From Oscillospiraceae bacterium (GTDB taxonomy: Bacteria; Bacillota; Clostridia; Oscillospirales; CAG-272), in NCBI GenBank assembly GCA_015063305.1, contig SVUJ01000012.1, positions 5,391-62,255 of the forward strand: a stretch of 56,865 nt of DNA, given 5' to 3'. The position numbers and the translations under genes were made by a program. Position 1 is the stretch's first letter. Each line of letters opens with the position of its first letter. This document shows, piece after piece, positions 48,050 through 56,501 of this stretch. A model generated the notes under the pieces. That model was not told where the DNA came from, ran no database searches, and was given only the letters and a program-made list of their open reading frames with translations.

Positions 48050-48078
48050 TTGACAGAGGCGCTTTAGTATAGTATAAT
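48050..48078 (+). promoter_or_regulatory. Consensus promoter of the liv operon
   Basis: TTGACA (48050-48055), 17 bp, TATAAT (48073-48078). The leader contains a hairpin TGTACGA/TCGTACA (48092-48098 with 48109-48115), extended by AGTAT/ATACT. Confidence 0.85.
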
Positions 48079-48146
48079 ATAGAAGTATTTTTGTACGACC
48101 CCCTTGGATCGTACATACTATTTTAATTTTTATGAGGTGAATCATC

Positions 48147-49337
48147 ATGAAAAAAACATTTTGCAAGGTCCTTGCGCTCGTAATGTGCCTCGCTATGATC
48201 TCCGCTTGCTTCGTAGGTTGCGGCGGTAAGAATGACGACGTTATCGTTATCGGCCTCACAGGACCTCTCACAGGCGCTGCTTCTATCTACGGAATCGCAG
48301 TTAAGAACTCCGCTCAGCTCGCAGTTGACGAGATCAACGCGGCAGGCGGCCTCAACGGTATCCAGTTCAAGCTCGATATGCGTGACGACCAGCACAACGC
48401 TGAGAACGTTGCTAACCTCTACACAGGTCTTATGGAAGACGGTATGCAGGTTTCTCTCGGAACTGTAACCACTAAGCCCGGTCTTGAGTTCAAGAACCTT
48501 TCCAAGGAAGACAACGTATTCTTCCTCACACCCTCCGCTACAGGCGACGCTATCCCTGAGTTCGCAAACGGCTACCAGATGTGCTTTGCAGACTCCAACC
48601 AGGGTACTGCTGCCGCAAAGTTCTTCAACGAGAACTACGTAGGCAAGAAGGTTGGTATCTTCTTCAAGGCTGACGACGAGTACTCCACAGGTATCAACAA
48701 CAACTTCAAGGCTGCTCTTGCAGATTCCTTCAAGGCAGACCTCAAGGAAGCAAGCTTCACAGGTGACGCTTCCACATTCGACTCCCAGATCCAGACCCTT
48801 AAGGACTGCGAGATCGTATTCATGCCTATATACTACACCCCCGCTTCTCAGTTTATGACACAGGCGAACAATATCGACAACTCTATCACCACCTACTACG
48901 GATGTGACGGTTTTGACGGTATCGACGCTATCGAGGGCTTTGATATATCCAAGGTTCCTCAGGAGATCAGTATGCTTTCTCACTTCAACTCCACCGCTAC
49001 CGAAGGACCTGCCGCTGACTTCATCAAGAAGTACAACGACAAGTACGACGAAGCAAAAGAGCCCCTCAACCAGTTCGGCGCTGCAGCATACGACTGCGTT
49101 TACGCTATCTACGAGGCTCTCAAGATTGCAGTTGAAAACGGTAAGGAAGTAGACGGCAAGACCTCCGCAAGTGATATGTGTGAGATCCTCAAGGAAGTAT
49201 TCAACAGCGATACATTCGTATTCAGAGGAATCACAGGTAAGTGCACAGCTACCGAAAAGTCCACCATCAGCTGGAGCAATGACGGTACTGTTGTTAAGGA
49301 AGCTATCAAGTACATCGTAAAAGAAAAGAACGCTTAA
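48147..49337 (+). CDS. livJ: Branched-chain amino-acid ABC transporter, substrate-binding lipoprotein
   Basis: 396 residues. Lipoprotein signal with Cys at 21 and 25 (MISACFVGCGG), then the type I periplasmic-binding fold: IVIGLTGPLTGAASIYGIAV, QLAVDEINAAGGLNG, TPSATGDAIPEFANGYQMCF. It delivers leucine/isoleucine/valine or similar amino acids to LivHM. Codon use is strongly biased (AAG, CTC, GGT), suggesting high expression. Own promoter; a 15-bp hairpin separates it from livH. Ligand inferred from family and operon. Confidence 0.92.
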   Translation: MKKTFCKVLALVMCLAMISACFVGCGGKNDDVIVIGLTGPLTGAASIYGIAVKNSAQLAVDEINAAGGLNGIQFKLDMRDDQHNAENVANLYTGLMEDGMQVSLGTVTTKPGLEFKNLSKEDNVFFLTPSATGDAIPEFANGYQMCFADSNQGTAAAKFFNENYVGKKVGIFFKADDEYSTGINNNFKAALADSFKADLKEASFTGDASTFDSQIQTLKDCEIVFMPIYYTPASQFMTQANNIDNSITTYYGCDGFDGIDAIEGFDISKVPQEISMLSHFNSTATEGPAADFIKKYNDKYDEAKEPLNQFGAAAYDCVYAIYEALKIAVENGKEVDGKTSASDMCEILKEVFNSDTFVFRGITGKCTATEKSTISWSNDGTVVKEAIKYIVKEKNA

Positions 49338-49372
49338 GCTCCTTCAAAGATCTAAAACCGAAAACGAATTTT

Positions 49373-49417
49373 TAAGAAACAATTGCCGGTGCGTCTTGCG
49401 TTGGCAATTGTTTCTTA
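49373..49417 (+). terminator. Hairpin between livJ and livH
   Basis: A perfect 15-bp stem TAAGAAACAATTGCC/GGCAATTGTTTCTTA with a 15-nt loop and no T-run. It probably stabilises the livJ message or partly terminates, giving excess binding protein over permease. Confidence 0.6.
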
Positions 49418-49460
49418 GATTAAAATCGACATTCCCGCCTAAGGGTAAAAAGGATATATT

Positions 49461-50327
49461 ATGGAATTTTTAATCACATTGGTGAACGGCTTGAGCCTTG
49501 GCGGTATCTACGCTATGATCGCTCTTGGCTACACAATGGTTTACGGAATCGCAAAAATGCTTAATTTCGCACACGGCGACATAATTATGGTCGGCGGTTA
49601 TACTGTGCTGCTCTTTTTGTCGGTAAACCCGATAGTGGCGATAATCGCTTCTATGATCTTCTGTATGCTGGTTGGTATAGTCGTTGAGAAATTTGCATAT
49701 AAGCCGCTCAGAGGCGCATCTCCTCTCGCTGTTCTTATAACGGCAATAGGCGTGAGCTTCCTGCTTCAGAGTATTTCGCAGATGATATTCGGCTCAGCTC
49801 CCAAATTTATCGTTATTGCGGATCTTGGAATTCTCAAGATCGGCGAGCTGGCTATCGGATATTCCACCATAATAACCCTCGCTTGTTCCGTTATAGTTAT
49901 GATCGCGCTCAGCGTATTCGTCAAATTCTCAAAAACGGGCCGAGCTATGGTCGCGGTTTCTGAGGACAAGGGCGCGGCTCAGCTTATGGGTATCAACGTA
50001 AACAGCATCATCACGATCACTTTCGCCATCGGATCGGCTCTCGCCGCTCTGGCAAGCGTCTTCTTCCTTCTGAAGGCGCCCACTATGACTCCCTCCTTCG
50101 GCTCGCTCCCCGGCATCAAAGCCTTCACAGCCGCCGTTATCGGAGGAATCGGTTCTATCCCCGGCGCAATGCTCGGCGGACTTCTTTTGGGTATAATCGA
50201 GTGCTTTGCTCAGGCTGTACCCGCAATCTCTCCCTACACAGACGCCATAGAGTTTTCCATACTCATCGTTCTTCTTCTGGTCAAGCCTTCGGGTCTGCTG
50301 GGTAAAATGAGAAGGGAGAAGGTATAA
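49461..50327 (+). CDS. livH: Branched-chain amino-acid ABC transporter permease LivH
   Basis: 288 residues with about eight membrane helices. NGLSLGGIYAMIALGYTMVY with GIAKMLNFAHGDI, and GSIPGAMLGGLLLGIIE are LivH motifs. Forms the channel with LivM. AAGGA upstream; 2 nt gap to livM. Confidence 0.95.
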   Translation: MEFLITLVNGLSLGGIYAMIALGYTMVYGIAKMLNFAHGDIIMVGGYTVLLFLSVNPIVAIIASMIFCMLVGIVVEKFAYKPLRGASPLAVLITAIGVSFLLQSISQMIFGSAPKFIVIADLGILKIGELAIGYSTIITLACSVIVMIALSVFVKFSKTGRAMVAVSEDKGAAQLMGINVNSIITITFAIGSALAALASVFFLLKAPTMTPSFGSLPGIKAFTAAVIGGIGSIPGAMLGGLLLGIIECFAQAVPAISPYTDAIEFSILIVLLLVKPSGLLGKMRREKV

Positions 50328-50329
50328 CT

Positions 50330-51343
50330 ATGAAAAAAATCCTAAACTCAAATATAAAAAATTACGCGGCGCTCATTCTCCTTGCTGTGCTGACAGTTGT
50401 ATTTGCTGTTCTTTCTCTGTGCGGAGCGCTCAAGACCTCAACGGCATACCTTCTTGAGGAGATCGCGATAAAGATAATTCTCGCGCTTTCGCTCTCGCTC
50501 GTCGTTGGATTTTTGGGTGAGCTTTCGCTCGGACACGCAGGATTTATGTGCGTTGGCGCATATCTTGGAGGAAAGACCGCGGCGCTGCTTGTAAATCCTC
50601 TCGGAAACGGACTCCTTACACTTGCCGTTGCGCTTGTTGTCGGCGGTATCTGCGCGGGTCTGTGCGGATTTCTTATCGGCCTCCCCGCCCTTCGTCTCAG
50701 AGGCGACTACCTTGCTATCACCACCCTCGCTTTCGGTGAGATAGTGAGAACTCTCTTCCAGAATACGAGTGAGCAGAGCTTTGGCGGTCCTATCGGTCTT
50801 GCCACCCCCAGATTTGAAAAGTCCTTCTTCTACGTGATCTGCTTCGCTATGGCTGCGATAACCCTCTTCGTTATCCAGAACCTTATCAGAAGTAAGCACG
50901 GAAGAGCGATAAAGGCTATAAGAGATAACGAGATAGCCGCAAAGGCTACGGGAATAAACGTAACGCGCTATAAGCTTATCGGATTTGTTCTCTCGGCAGT
51001 ATTCGCGGGAATCGCGGGTGTGCTTTACAGCTACACCAAGTTCAACGTTTCCAGCCAGACCTTTGACTACAACTATTCGATAGAAATTCTCGTTATAGTC
51101 GTGCTTGGCGGTATGGGAAGCATCAACGGCTCGATAATATCCGCCGTGCTTATCACCTTCCTCAACCGTGAGCTTGCAAACGTGCTTACGGGTAACCTTG
51201 CCGTACTCAAGGATCTTATCTACGCGCTCATACTTATCGCGATAGTTATTTACACCAACGCCCCCGCGCTCAAGAATTTCCGCGAGAAGTACAGCATTGA
51301 AGGATTTAAGAAGCGCAGAAAGGAGAAGGAGCAAAATGGCTGA
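50330..51343 (+). CDS. livM: Branched-chain amino-acid ABC transporter permease LivM
   Basis: 337 residues, about nine membrane helices. ELSLGHAGFMCVGAYLGGKT, LRLRGDYLAITTLAFGEIVR and GINVTRYKLIGFVLSAVFAG are LivM signatures. Overlaps livG by 8 nt. Confidence 0.95.
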   Translation: MKKILNSNIKNYAALILLAVLTVVFAVLSLCGALKTSTAYLLEEIAIKIILALSLSLVVGFLGELSLGHAGFMCVGAYLGGKTAALLVNPLGNGLLTLAVALVVGGICAGLCGFLIGLPALRLRGDYLAITTLAFGEIVRTLFQNTSEQSFGGPIGLATPRFEKSFFYVICFAMAAITLFVIQNLIRSKHGRAIKAIRDNEIAAKATGINVTRYKLIGFVLSAVFAGIAGVLYSYTKFNVSSQTFDYNYSIEILVIVVLGGMGSINGSIISAVLITFLNRELANVLTGNLAVLKDLIYALILIAIVIYTNAPALKNFREKYSIEGFKKRRKEKEQNG

Positions 51344-52130
51344 GAATAAATTTATTGCCGAGGACGGCAGAGAGATAGTTCTCAGAGCCGACCACCTCTG
51401 TATCCAATTCGGCGGTCTTAAGGCGGTTGACGACGTCAACCTCCAGATAAAGCAGGGTGAGCTTTACGGTCTTATCGGCCCTAACGGCGCGGGAAAGACC
51501 ACCGTGTTCAATCTGCTCACGGGCGTATACAAGCCCACCTCGGGAAGATTTTATCTGTGCGGTGAGGATCTGACAGGCAAAGCTCCCGCCGAGGTAAACA
51601 AAAAGGGTATCGCGAGAACCTTCCAGAACATCAGACTTTTCGGAAAGCTTACCGTTCTTGAAAACGTTATGGTCGGTCTTTCAAATCAGATCCCCTGCTC
51701 TATGTTTGAATCTATATTCCGTCTGCCCCGTCACAAGAAGTCTGAGGCAGAGTACCGCAAGCGCGCTATGGAGCTGCTTGAGGTCTTCGGACTTGCTGAA
51801 TACAGCGAGCATCTCGCCTGTAACCTTCCATACGGAAAGCAGAGAAAGCTTGAGATCGCCCGCGCTATGGCCACAAATCCCAAGCTCTTGCTCCTTGACG
51901 AGCCCGCTGCGGGAATGAACCCCAACGAAACTCAGGAGCTTATGGACGATATAACCTTTATCCGTCAGAAATTCGGTATCACCATACTGCTCATAGAGCA
52001 CGATATGCGACTTGTCGGCGGTATCTGTGAGAAGGTAACCGTGCTCAACTTCGGCACTGAGCTCGCAAAGGGCGAGACCGCAACAGTTCTCAACGATCCC
52101 GAGGTCGTTAAGGCATACCTCGGAGAATAA
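51336..52130 (+). CDS. livG: Branched-chain amino-acid ABC transporter ATPase LivG
   Basis: 264 residues. Walker A GPNGAGKTT, ARTFQNIRLFGKLTVLENV, signature LPYGKQRKLEIARAMA, Walker B LLLLDEPAAGMNPNE and IEHDM switch. ATG 51336 is chosen within the end of livM because of AAGGAGAAGGA upstream. Energises uptake together with LivF. Confidence 0.95.
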   Translation: MAENKFIAEDGREIVLRADHLCIQFGGLKAVDDVNLQIKQGELYGLIGPNGAGKTTVFNLLTGVYKPTSGRFYLCGEDLTGKAPAEVNKKGIARTFQNIRLFGKLTVLENVMVGLSNQIPCSMFESIFRLPRHKKSEAEYRKRAMELLEVFGLAEYSEHLACNLPYGKQRKLEIARAMATNPKLLLLDEPAAGMNPNETQELMDDITFIRQKFGITILLIEHDMRLVGGICEKVTVLNFGTELAKGETATVLNDPEVVKAYLGE

Positions 52131-52148
52131 GAAAGGAAGGAATCTCAA

Positions 52149-52865
52149 ATGTCAGAACGTTTACTTGAAGTGACCGGTCTTGAAGTGTATTACGGCGTGA
52201 TCAACGCGCTCAAGGGTATATCCTTCCACGTTGACAAGGGAGAGATAGTTTCGCTTATCGGCGCTAACGGCGCGGGAAAGACCACCACTCTCCACACGGT
52301 AACGGGTCTTATTCGCCCCAGAAGCGGCTCTATCGTATATAAGGGAACAAACCTCGTTCACACCCCCGCCCACAAAATAGTTTCTATGGGAATGGTCCAC
52401 GTTCCCGAGGGAAGAAGAGTTTTCCAGAACCTCACGGTCTACGAAAACCTTATGATGGGCGCATACTCGCAGAAGGACAAGGCGAAGATAGCCGAGAACC
52501 TTGAATACGTCTTCAAGCAGTTCCCCAGACTTGAAGAGCGCCGCCGTCAGCTTGCGGGAACTCTTTCGGGCGGTGAGCAGCAGATGCTCGCGATGGGACG
52601 TGCGCTCCTCGCAAATCCCGACCTCATAGTTCTTGACGAGCCCTCCATGGGTCTCTCTCCCCTGCTCGTATCTGAGATATTCGATATCATCAAGACATTC
52701 CGCGAGGCGGGAAAGACAGTTCTTTTGGTTGAGCAGAACGCTAAAAAGGCTATGTCGATATCCGACAGAGTTTACGTTCTCGAAACGGGAAGCATCGTAA
52801 AAGAGGGTATCGCATCCGAGCTCATCAACGACGAGAGCATCAAAAAGGCGTATCTCGGTGAATAA
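52149..52865 (+). CDS. livF: Branched-chain amino-acid ABC transporter ATPase LivF
   Basis: 238 residues. YYGVINALKGISFHV, Walker A GANGAGKTT, MVHVPEGRRVFQNLTVYENL, signature LSGGEQQMLAMGRAL and Walker B VLDEPSMGLSP. Last gene of livJHMGF, standard order. Confidence 0.95.
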   Translation: MSERLLEVTGLEVYYGVINALKGISFHVDKGEIVSLIGANGAGKTTTLHTVTGLIRPRSGSIVYKGTNLVHTPAHKIVSMGMVHVPEGRRVFQNLTVYENLMMGAYSQKDKAKIAENLEYVFKQFPRLEERRRQLAGTLSGGEQQMLAMGRALLANPDLIVLDEPSMGLSPLLVSEIFDIIKTFREAGKTVLLVEQNAKKAMSISDRVYVLETGSIVKEGIASELINDESIKKAYLGE

Positions 52866-52889
52866 ATTTTAAAAAAATCACCGAACCTA

Positions 52890-52919
52890 TTGACAGGACT
52901 ATGTTTTATATGGTATATT
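52890..52919 (+). promoter_or_regulatory. Promoter of the riboswitch/P-type ATPase unit
   Basis: TTGACA (52890-52895), 18 bp, TATATT (52914-52919); start near 52926, just before the aptamer. Confidence 0.7.
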
Positions 52920-52929
52920 TATTATACCG

Positions 52930-53008
52930 TGAGGGAGTAGTTTACACGATAGTGTGATAAGTCAACATCTTGACCTTCGGGTCTGGCTTATCTTAATTTA
53001 CGAGACTC
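52930..53008 (+). promoter_or_regulatory. yybP-ykoY (manganese) riboswitch aptamer
   Basis: The conserved elements of this class are in order: GAGGGAGTAG (52931-52940), AAGTCAACATC (52960), a hairpin GACC-TTCG-GGTC (52972-52983), GGCTTATC and CGAGACTC (53001-53008). The class senses Mn2+ and often controls cation-transporting P-type ATPases, which is what follows here. The identification is by motif reading, without a covariance model. Confidence 0.8.
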
Positions 53009-53045
53009 ATGTACGACGTTAAAAGTACATGAGTCTCGTTTTTTA
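53000..53045 (+). terminator. Riboswitch expression-platform terminator
   Basis: A 15-bp perfect stem (53000-53014 with 53025-53039) and T6. Its left arm ACGAGACTC is also the 3' strand of the aptamer base stem, so ligand binding should prevent termination (an ON switch). Confidence 0.85.
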
Positions 53046-53074
53046 TTGAATACTGAAAGGAAGAAGGCTATTTT

Positions 53075-55738
53075 ATGAAATTTCATCTGGAAGAAAAAGA
53101 GCGGGTACTCTCAGAGCTTAACAGCTCGGAGCAGGGTCTTTCTGCCGCGGAAGCGGCAAGGCGACTTGCCGAAAACGGCAAAAACGCCCTGACTCCGCCC
53201 AAGACAAAATCTCTTATAAGAAGATTTTTTGAGCAGCTCTGCGACCCTATGACTATTATACTTATAGTCGCGGCGGCAATAAGCGGCGGTCTTGCGGTGT
53301 ATGAGTCTGTGGCGCACCCGGGCGAGGGAGAAGGCTTTACCGACGTTATAATCATTCTTGCCGTGGTACTGCTTAACGCCATACTCGGCGTTTATCAGGA
53401 GAGCAAGGCGGAAAAGGCGATAGAGGCTCTTCAGGAGATGTCGGCGGCAACCTCAAAGGTATTGCGTGACGGCAAGATATGCGTTGTGCACAGCGAGGAG
53501 CTGGTAGTCGGCGACGTTATCATTCTTGAGGCGGGCGACTCTGTACCTGCCGACGCGAGAATAATAGAGAACGCGAGCCTTAAGGTCGAGGAAGCGGCGC
53601 TCACGGGAGAATCCGTGCCCGTCACCAAGTTTATTGATATGATAAACCTCAAGTACGGCGAGAATGACGTCCCTCTCGGCGACAGAAAGAATATGCTCTA
53701 TATGGGCTCTACCGTTGTTTACGGACGCGGCGTTGCCGTTGTTACCGCCACGGGAATGGATACCGAAATGGGTAAGATAGCCGATGCGCTCAGCAATGCC
53801 GAGGATGGAGAAACTCCCCTCCAGCATAAGCTCCACCAGCTCTCGGGTGTACTCACCTGGCTCGTTCTCGGAATATGTGTGGTGGTCTTCGGCGTACAGC
53901 TTCTGCGCCACGGCTCGTTTGACTTTGAATTCGCGCTCGACTCCTTTATGATAGCGATATCGCTTGCGGTAGCGGCTATCCCCGAGGGACTTGCCGCGGT
54001 GGTTACGGTCGTGCTTTCGATAGGCGTTACAAATATGTCAAAGCGAAACGCCATAATCAGAAGGCTGACAGCGGTTGAAACACTTGGCTGCGCGCAGATA
54101 ATCTGCTCGGATAAGACGGGTACTCTCACACAGAACAAGATGACTGTGGTCGACAGCTTCACCGAGGACGAAAAGCTCCTCGCTAAGGCTATGGCGCTCT
54201 GTTGCGACGCCGAGATAGATACCGACGGACAGGTCACGGGCGAGCCCACAGAGGCGGCGCTCGTTGTTTGGGCTAACACGCTCGGTCTTCCCAAGTTGGC
54301 TCTCAAGGAGGATATGCCCAGAGTTGGCGAAGCTCCCTTCGATTCATCGAGAAAGATGATGTCAACGGTGCATAAGAGCGAGGACGGCATCCTTCAGTTC
54401 ACCAAGGGCGCGCCCGACGTTGTAATAAACAGATGCGCGTATTATCTGAAGGACGGCGTTGCCCTTCCTATGACAGAGGAATACAAATCGGAGATACTTG
54501 CGGCAAACAAGGCTATGGCAGACAGAGCTCTGCGCGTGCTTGCCTGCGCCGAGCGCATATACACCGAAGCGCCCTCGTCCTATGAGCCCGAGCAGCTTGA
54601 AACCGAGCTTTGCTTTATTGGTCTTACGGGTATGATCGACCCCGTGCGTCCCGAAGTAAAGGCGGCTATACTTGAATGCCGAGGTGCGGGAGTTCGCCCG
54701 ATAATGATAACAGGCGACCATATAGACACCGCGGTGGCTATCGCCAAGGAGCTTGATATAATCGGCGAGGGTCAGAGAGCCATCACGGGCGCTCAGCTCA
54801 ACGATATGAGCGACGAGGAGTTCGCTGAGTGCTTTATGGAGATAAGCGTTTACGCAAGAGTTCAGCCCGAGCATAAGACGAGAATAGTGAACGCTTGGCG
54901 CTCTGCGGGCTACGTCACCGCGATGACAGGCGACGGAGTAAACGACGCCCCCTCTATCAAGGCGGCAGACATCGGCGTGGGAATGGGTATCACGGGAACG
55001 GACGTAACAAAGAACGTTGCCGATATGGTTCTTGCGGACGACAACTTTGCAACTATAGTGGGAGCCGTTGAAGAGGGCAGACGTATCTACGACAATATCC
55101 GAAAGGCGATACAGTTCCTGCTCGCGTCTAACCTCAGTGAGGTGCTCTGTATATTCATAGCGACCCTTATCGGATTTACGATACTCGAGCCCGTACACCT
55201 GCTTTGGATAAATCTTGTAACAGACTGTCTGCCCGCTATTGCGCTGGGTATGGAAAAGGCAGAGGCCGATATTATGAAGAGAGCGCCCCGCTCGGCAAAG
55301 TCGGGCATATTCTCTGACGGACTTGGTACGAACGTAGTTTATCAGGGTGTCATAGTCACCGCTCTCGTTATCTTCTCGTATTTTGTCGGACACTTTATGG
55401 AAAGCGGCGCGTGGTGGCCGATCGAAACCAGCGCGCACGGCATAACGATGGCGTTCCTTACCCTCTCGATGGCAGAGATATTCCACAGCCTTAATATGCG
55501 CTCTATCAGAAGCAGTATCTTTACACTCAAATCGGTCAATAAGACGCTTCTGCTTGCGGCAGTAGGTTCGCTTCTCGCGACCACGCTTGTGTGCGAAGTT
55601 CCCTTCCTTGCAAACGCCTTCGGCTTTGTTTCGGTAGGACTTAAAGAATACCTCATCGCATTGGGACTCGGCGTGCTCGTTATCCCCATCGTTGAGATAG
55701 TAAAGCTCTTCCAGAGAATTAGTTGTAGAAATAAATAA
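53075..55738 (+). CDS. P-type cation ATPase (Ca2+/Mn2+ exporter type)
   Basis: 887 residues of P2-type layout: N-terminal cation-ATPase domain, actuator motif AALTGESVPV, membrane segment VAAIPEGLAAVVTVVLSIG (PEGL ion site), phosphorylation loop SDKTGTLTQNKM (Asp 346), KGAPDVV, TGDHIDTA, MTGDGVNDAPSIKAADIGVG and a six-helix C-terminal block. Family members export Ca2+ or Mn2+ from the cytosol. The Mn2+ riboswitch directly upstream points to Mn2+ detoxification. AAAGGAAGAAGG precedes the ATG; monocistronic. Confidence 0.93.
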   Translation: MKFHLEEKERVLSELNSSEQGLSAAEAARRLAENGKNALTPPKTKSLIRRFFEQLCDPMTIILIVAAAISGGLAVYESVAHPGEGEGFTDVIIILAVVLLNAILGVYQESKAEKAIEALQEMSAATSKVLRDGKICVVHSEELVVGDVIILEAGDSVPADARIIENASLKVEEAALTGESVPVTKFIDMINLKYGENDVPLGDRKNMLYMGSTVVYGRGVAVVTATGMDTEMGKIADALSNAEDGETPLQHKLHQLSGVLTWLVLGICVVVFGVQLLRHGSFDFEFALDSFMIAISLAVAAIPEGLAAVVTVVLSIGVTNMSKRNAIIRRLTAVETLGCAQIICSDKTGTLTQNKMTVVDSFTEDEKLLAKAMALCCDAEIDTDGQVTGEPTEAALVVWANTLGLPKLALKEDMPRVGEAPFDSSRKMMSTVHKSEDGILQFTKGAPDVVINRCAYYLKDGVALPMTEEYKSEILAANKAMADRALRVLACAERIYTEAPSSYEPEQLETELCFIGLTGMIDPVRPEVKAAILECRGAGVRPIMITGDHIDTAVAIAKELDIIGEGQRAITGAQLNDMSDEEFAECFMEISVYARVQPEHKTRIVNAWRSAGYVTAMTGDGVNDAPSIKAADIGVGMGITGTDVTKNVADMVLADDNFATIVGAVEEGRRIYDNIRKAIQFLLASNLSEVLCIFIATLIGFTILEPVHLLWINLVTDCLPAIALGMEKAEADIMKRAPRSAKSGIFSDGLGTNVVYQGVIVTALVIFSYFVGHFMESGAWWPIETSAHGITMAFLTLSMAEIFHSLNMRSIRSSIFTLKSVNKTLLLAAVGSLLATTLVCEVPFLANAFGFVSVGLKEYLIALGLGVLVIPIVEIVKLFQRISCRNK

Positions 55739-55745
55739 ATTAAAA

Positions 55746-55824
55746 CAAGGGAGAACCTTTTAAGGAAAGGTTCTCCCTTGACCCTCTCCAAACCTTTTCG
55801 CACTATTTCACCATCGGGTTGGAG
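55746..55824. repeat. Dispersed repeat (family D) with terminator hairpin
   Basis: The hairpin CAAGGGAGAACCTTT/AAAGGTTCTCCCTTG (55746-55760 with 55766-55780) lies 8 nt after the ATPase stop and likely terminates it. It continues with CCCTCTCCAAACCTTTT and CACCATCGGGTTGG, the reverse complement of 14556-14633. Confidence 0.75.
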
Positions 55825-55886
55825 CAAGCAGTGGGAACTACCCCCGATTTTTGCCCGCGGGGGCTCCCCGCCCCTCCGTAAAATAA

Positions 55887-56149
55887 AACATAAAATAGAA
55901 AATCAAACGCCACTATAAACCGTAGGGGAGCATTCTATGTGCTCCCGAAATTATCAACAAAACGGGCGGATATGGAATCCTCCCCTACGAATAAAATTAC
56001 AGACGGATTGTGCGGACTCCTCATCCACCACTCCGTGGTCCCCCTTCTCCCACAGGAGAAGGCTATAAATTAGTAAATCAAACGTCACCCCAAACCGTAG
56101 GGCGGTGGCTTGCTGCCGCCGACTGTAGGGGCGATTCACGAATCGTCCG
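55887..56149. repeat. Cluster of dispersed repeats (families A and B)
   Basis: Contains ATAAAATAGAAAATCAAAC (55889), GTAG-hairpin units at 55922, 55962-55987 (inverted), 56097 and 56125, and half a family B element (56018-56065, CTCATCCACC to GGAGAAGGCT). The leader word recurs at 56066. No gene. Confidence 0.7.
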
Positions 56150-56203
56150 CAAAGTAAACAAAACCCCGCCCATCGCCTCTGCAACTTTAGCGGAGAAAAC
56201 ACG

Positions 56204-56241
56204 AACACCACCAAGGAAATTTTCTTTGGTGGTGTTTTTTG
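56204..56241 (+). terminator. Orphan intrinsic terminator
   Basis: AACACCACCAA/TTGGTGGTGTT (56204-56214 with 56226-56236), followed by TTTTG. No gene ends nearby. A second hairpin GGCTCCC/GGGAGGC with TTTTG is at 56263-56281. Confidence 0.6.
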
Positions 56242-56447
56242 TCGGTAGGGGCTTACGAAAGGCTCCCTCCGGGAGGCTTTTGTGCACTGTTCCTCTGCGG
56301 ATAGTGGGTTCGGGCTTCTGCCCGATGGTGCGTGGACTGCCACGCGCTATGCTTGCCCCAGAGACAAACATTGGGAAGGAAAAACGAGAGTTCAACCTGT
56401 GTTAGAAAAATTCTCTCCAAACGAGTTATTGTTTTTATAAAGGAATG

Positions 56448-56456
56448 TGCTATAAT
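56448..56456 (+). promoter_or_regulatory. Extended -10 promoter of the XRE regulator gene
   Basis: TGCTATAAT; a weak TTGTTT -35 lies 16 bp upstream of the hexamer. Confidence 0.6.
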
Positions 56457-56463
56457 AGTAGTA

Positions 56464-56479
56464 GGATAAGCGCTGATCC
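56464..56479 (+). promoter_or_regulatory. Palindrome downstream of the start site, candidate operator
   Basis: GGATAAGCGCTGATCC, a 16-bp palindrome with one mismatched pair, located at about +1 to +18 of the XRE gene. The position fits autorepression. Confidence 0.4.
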
Positions 56480-56501
56480 AAAACATTTTGGAGGAACAAC
56501 A

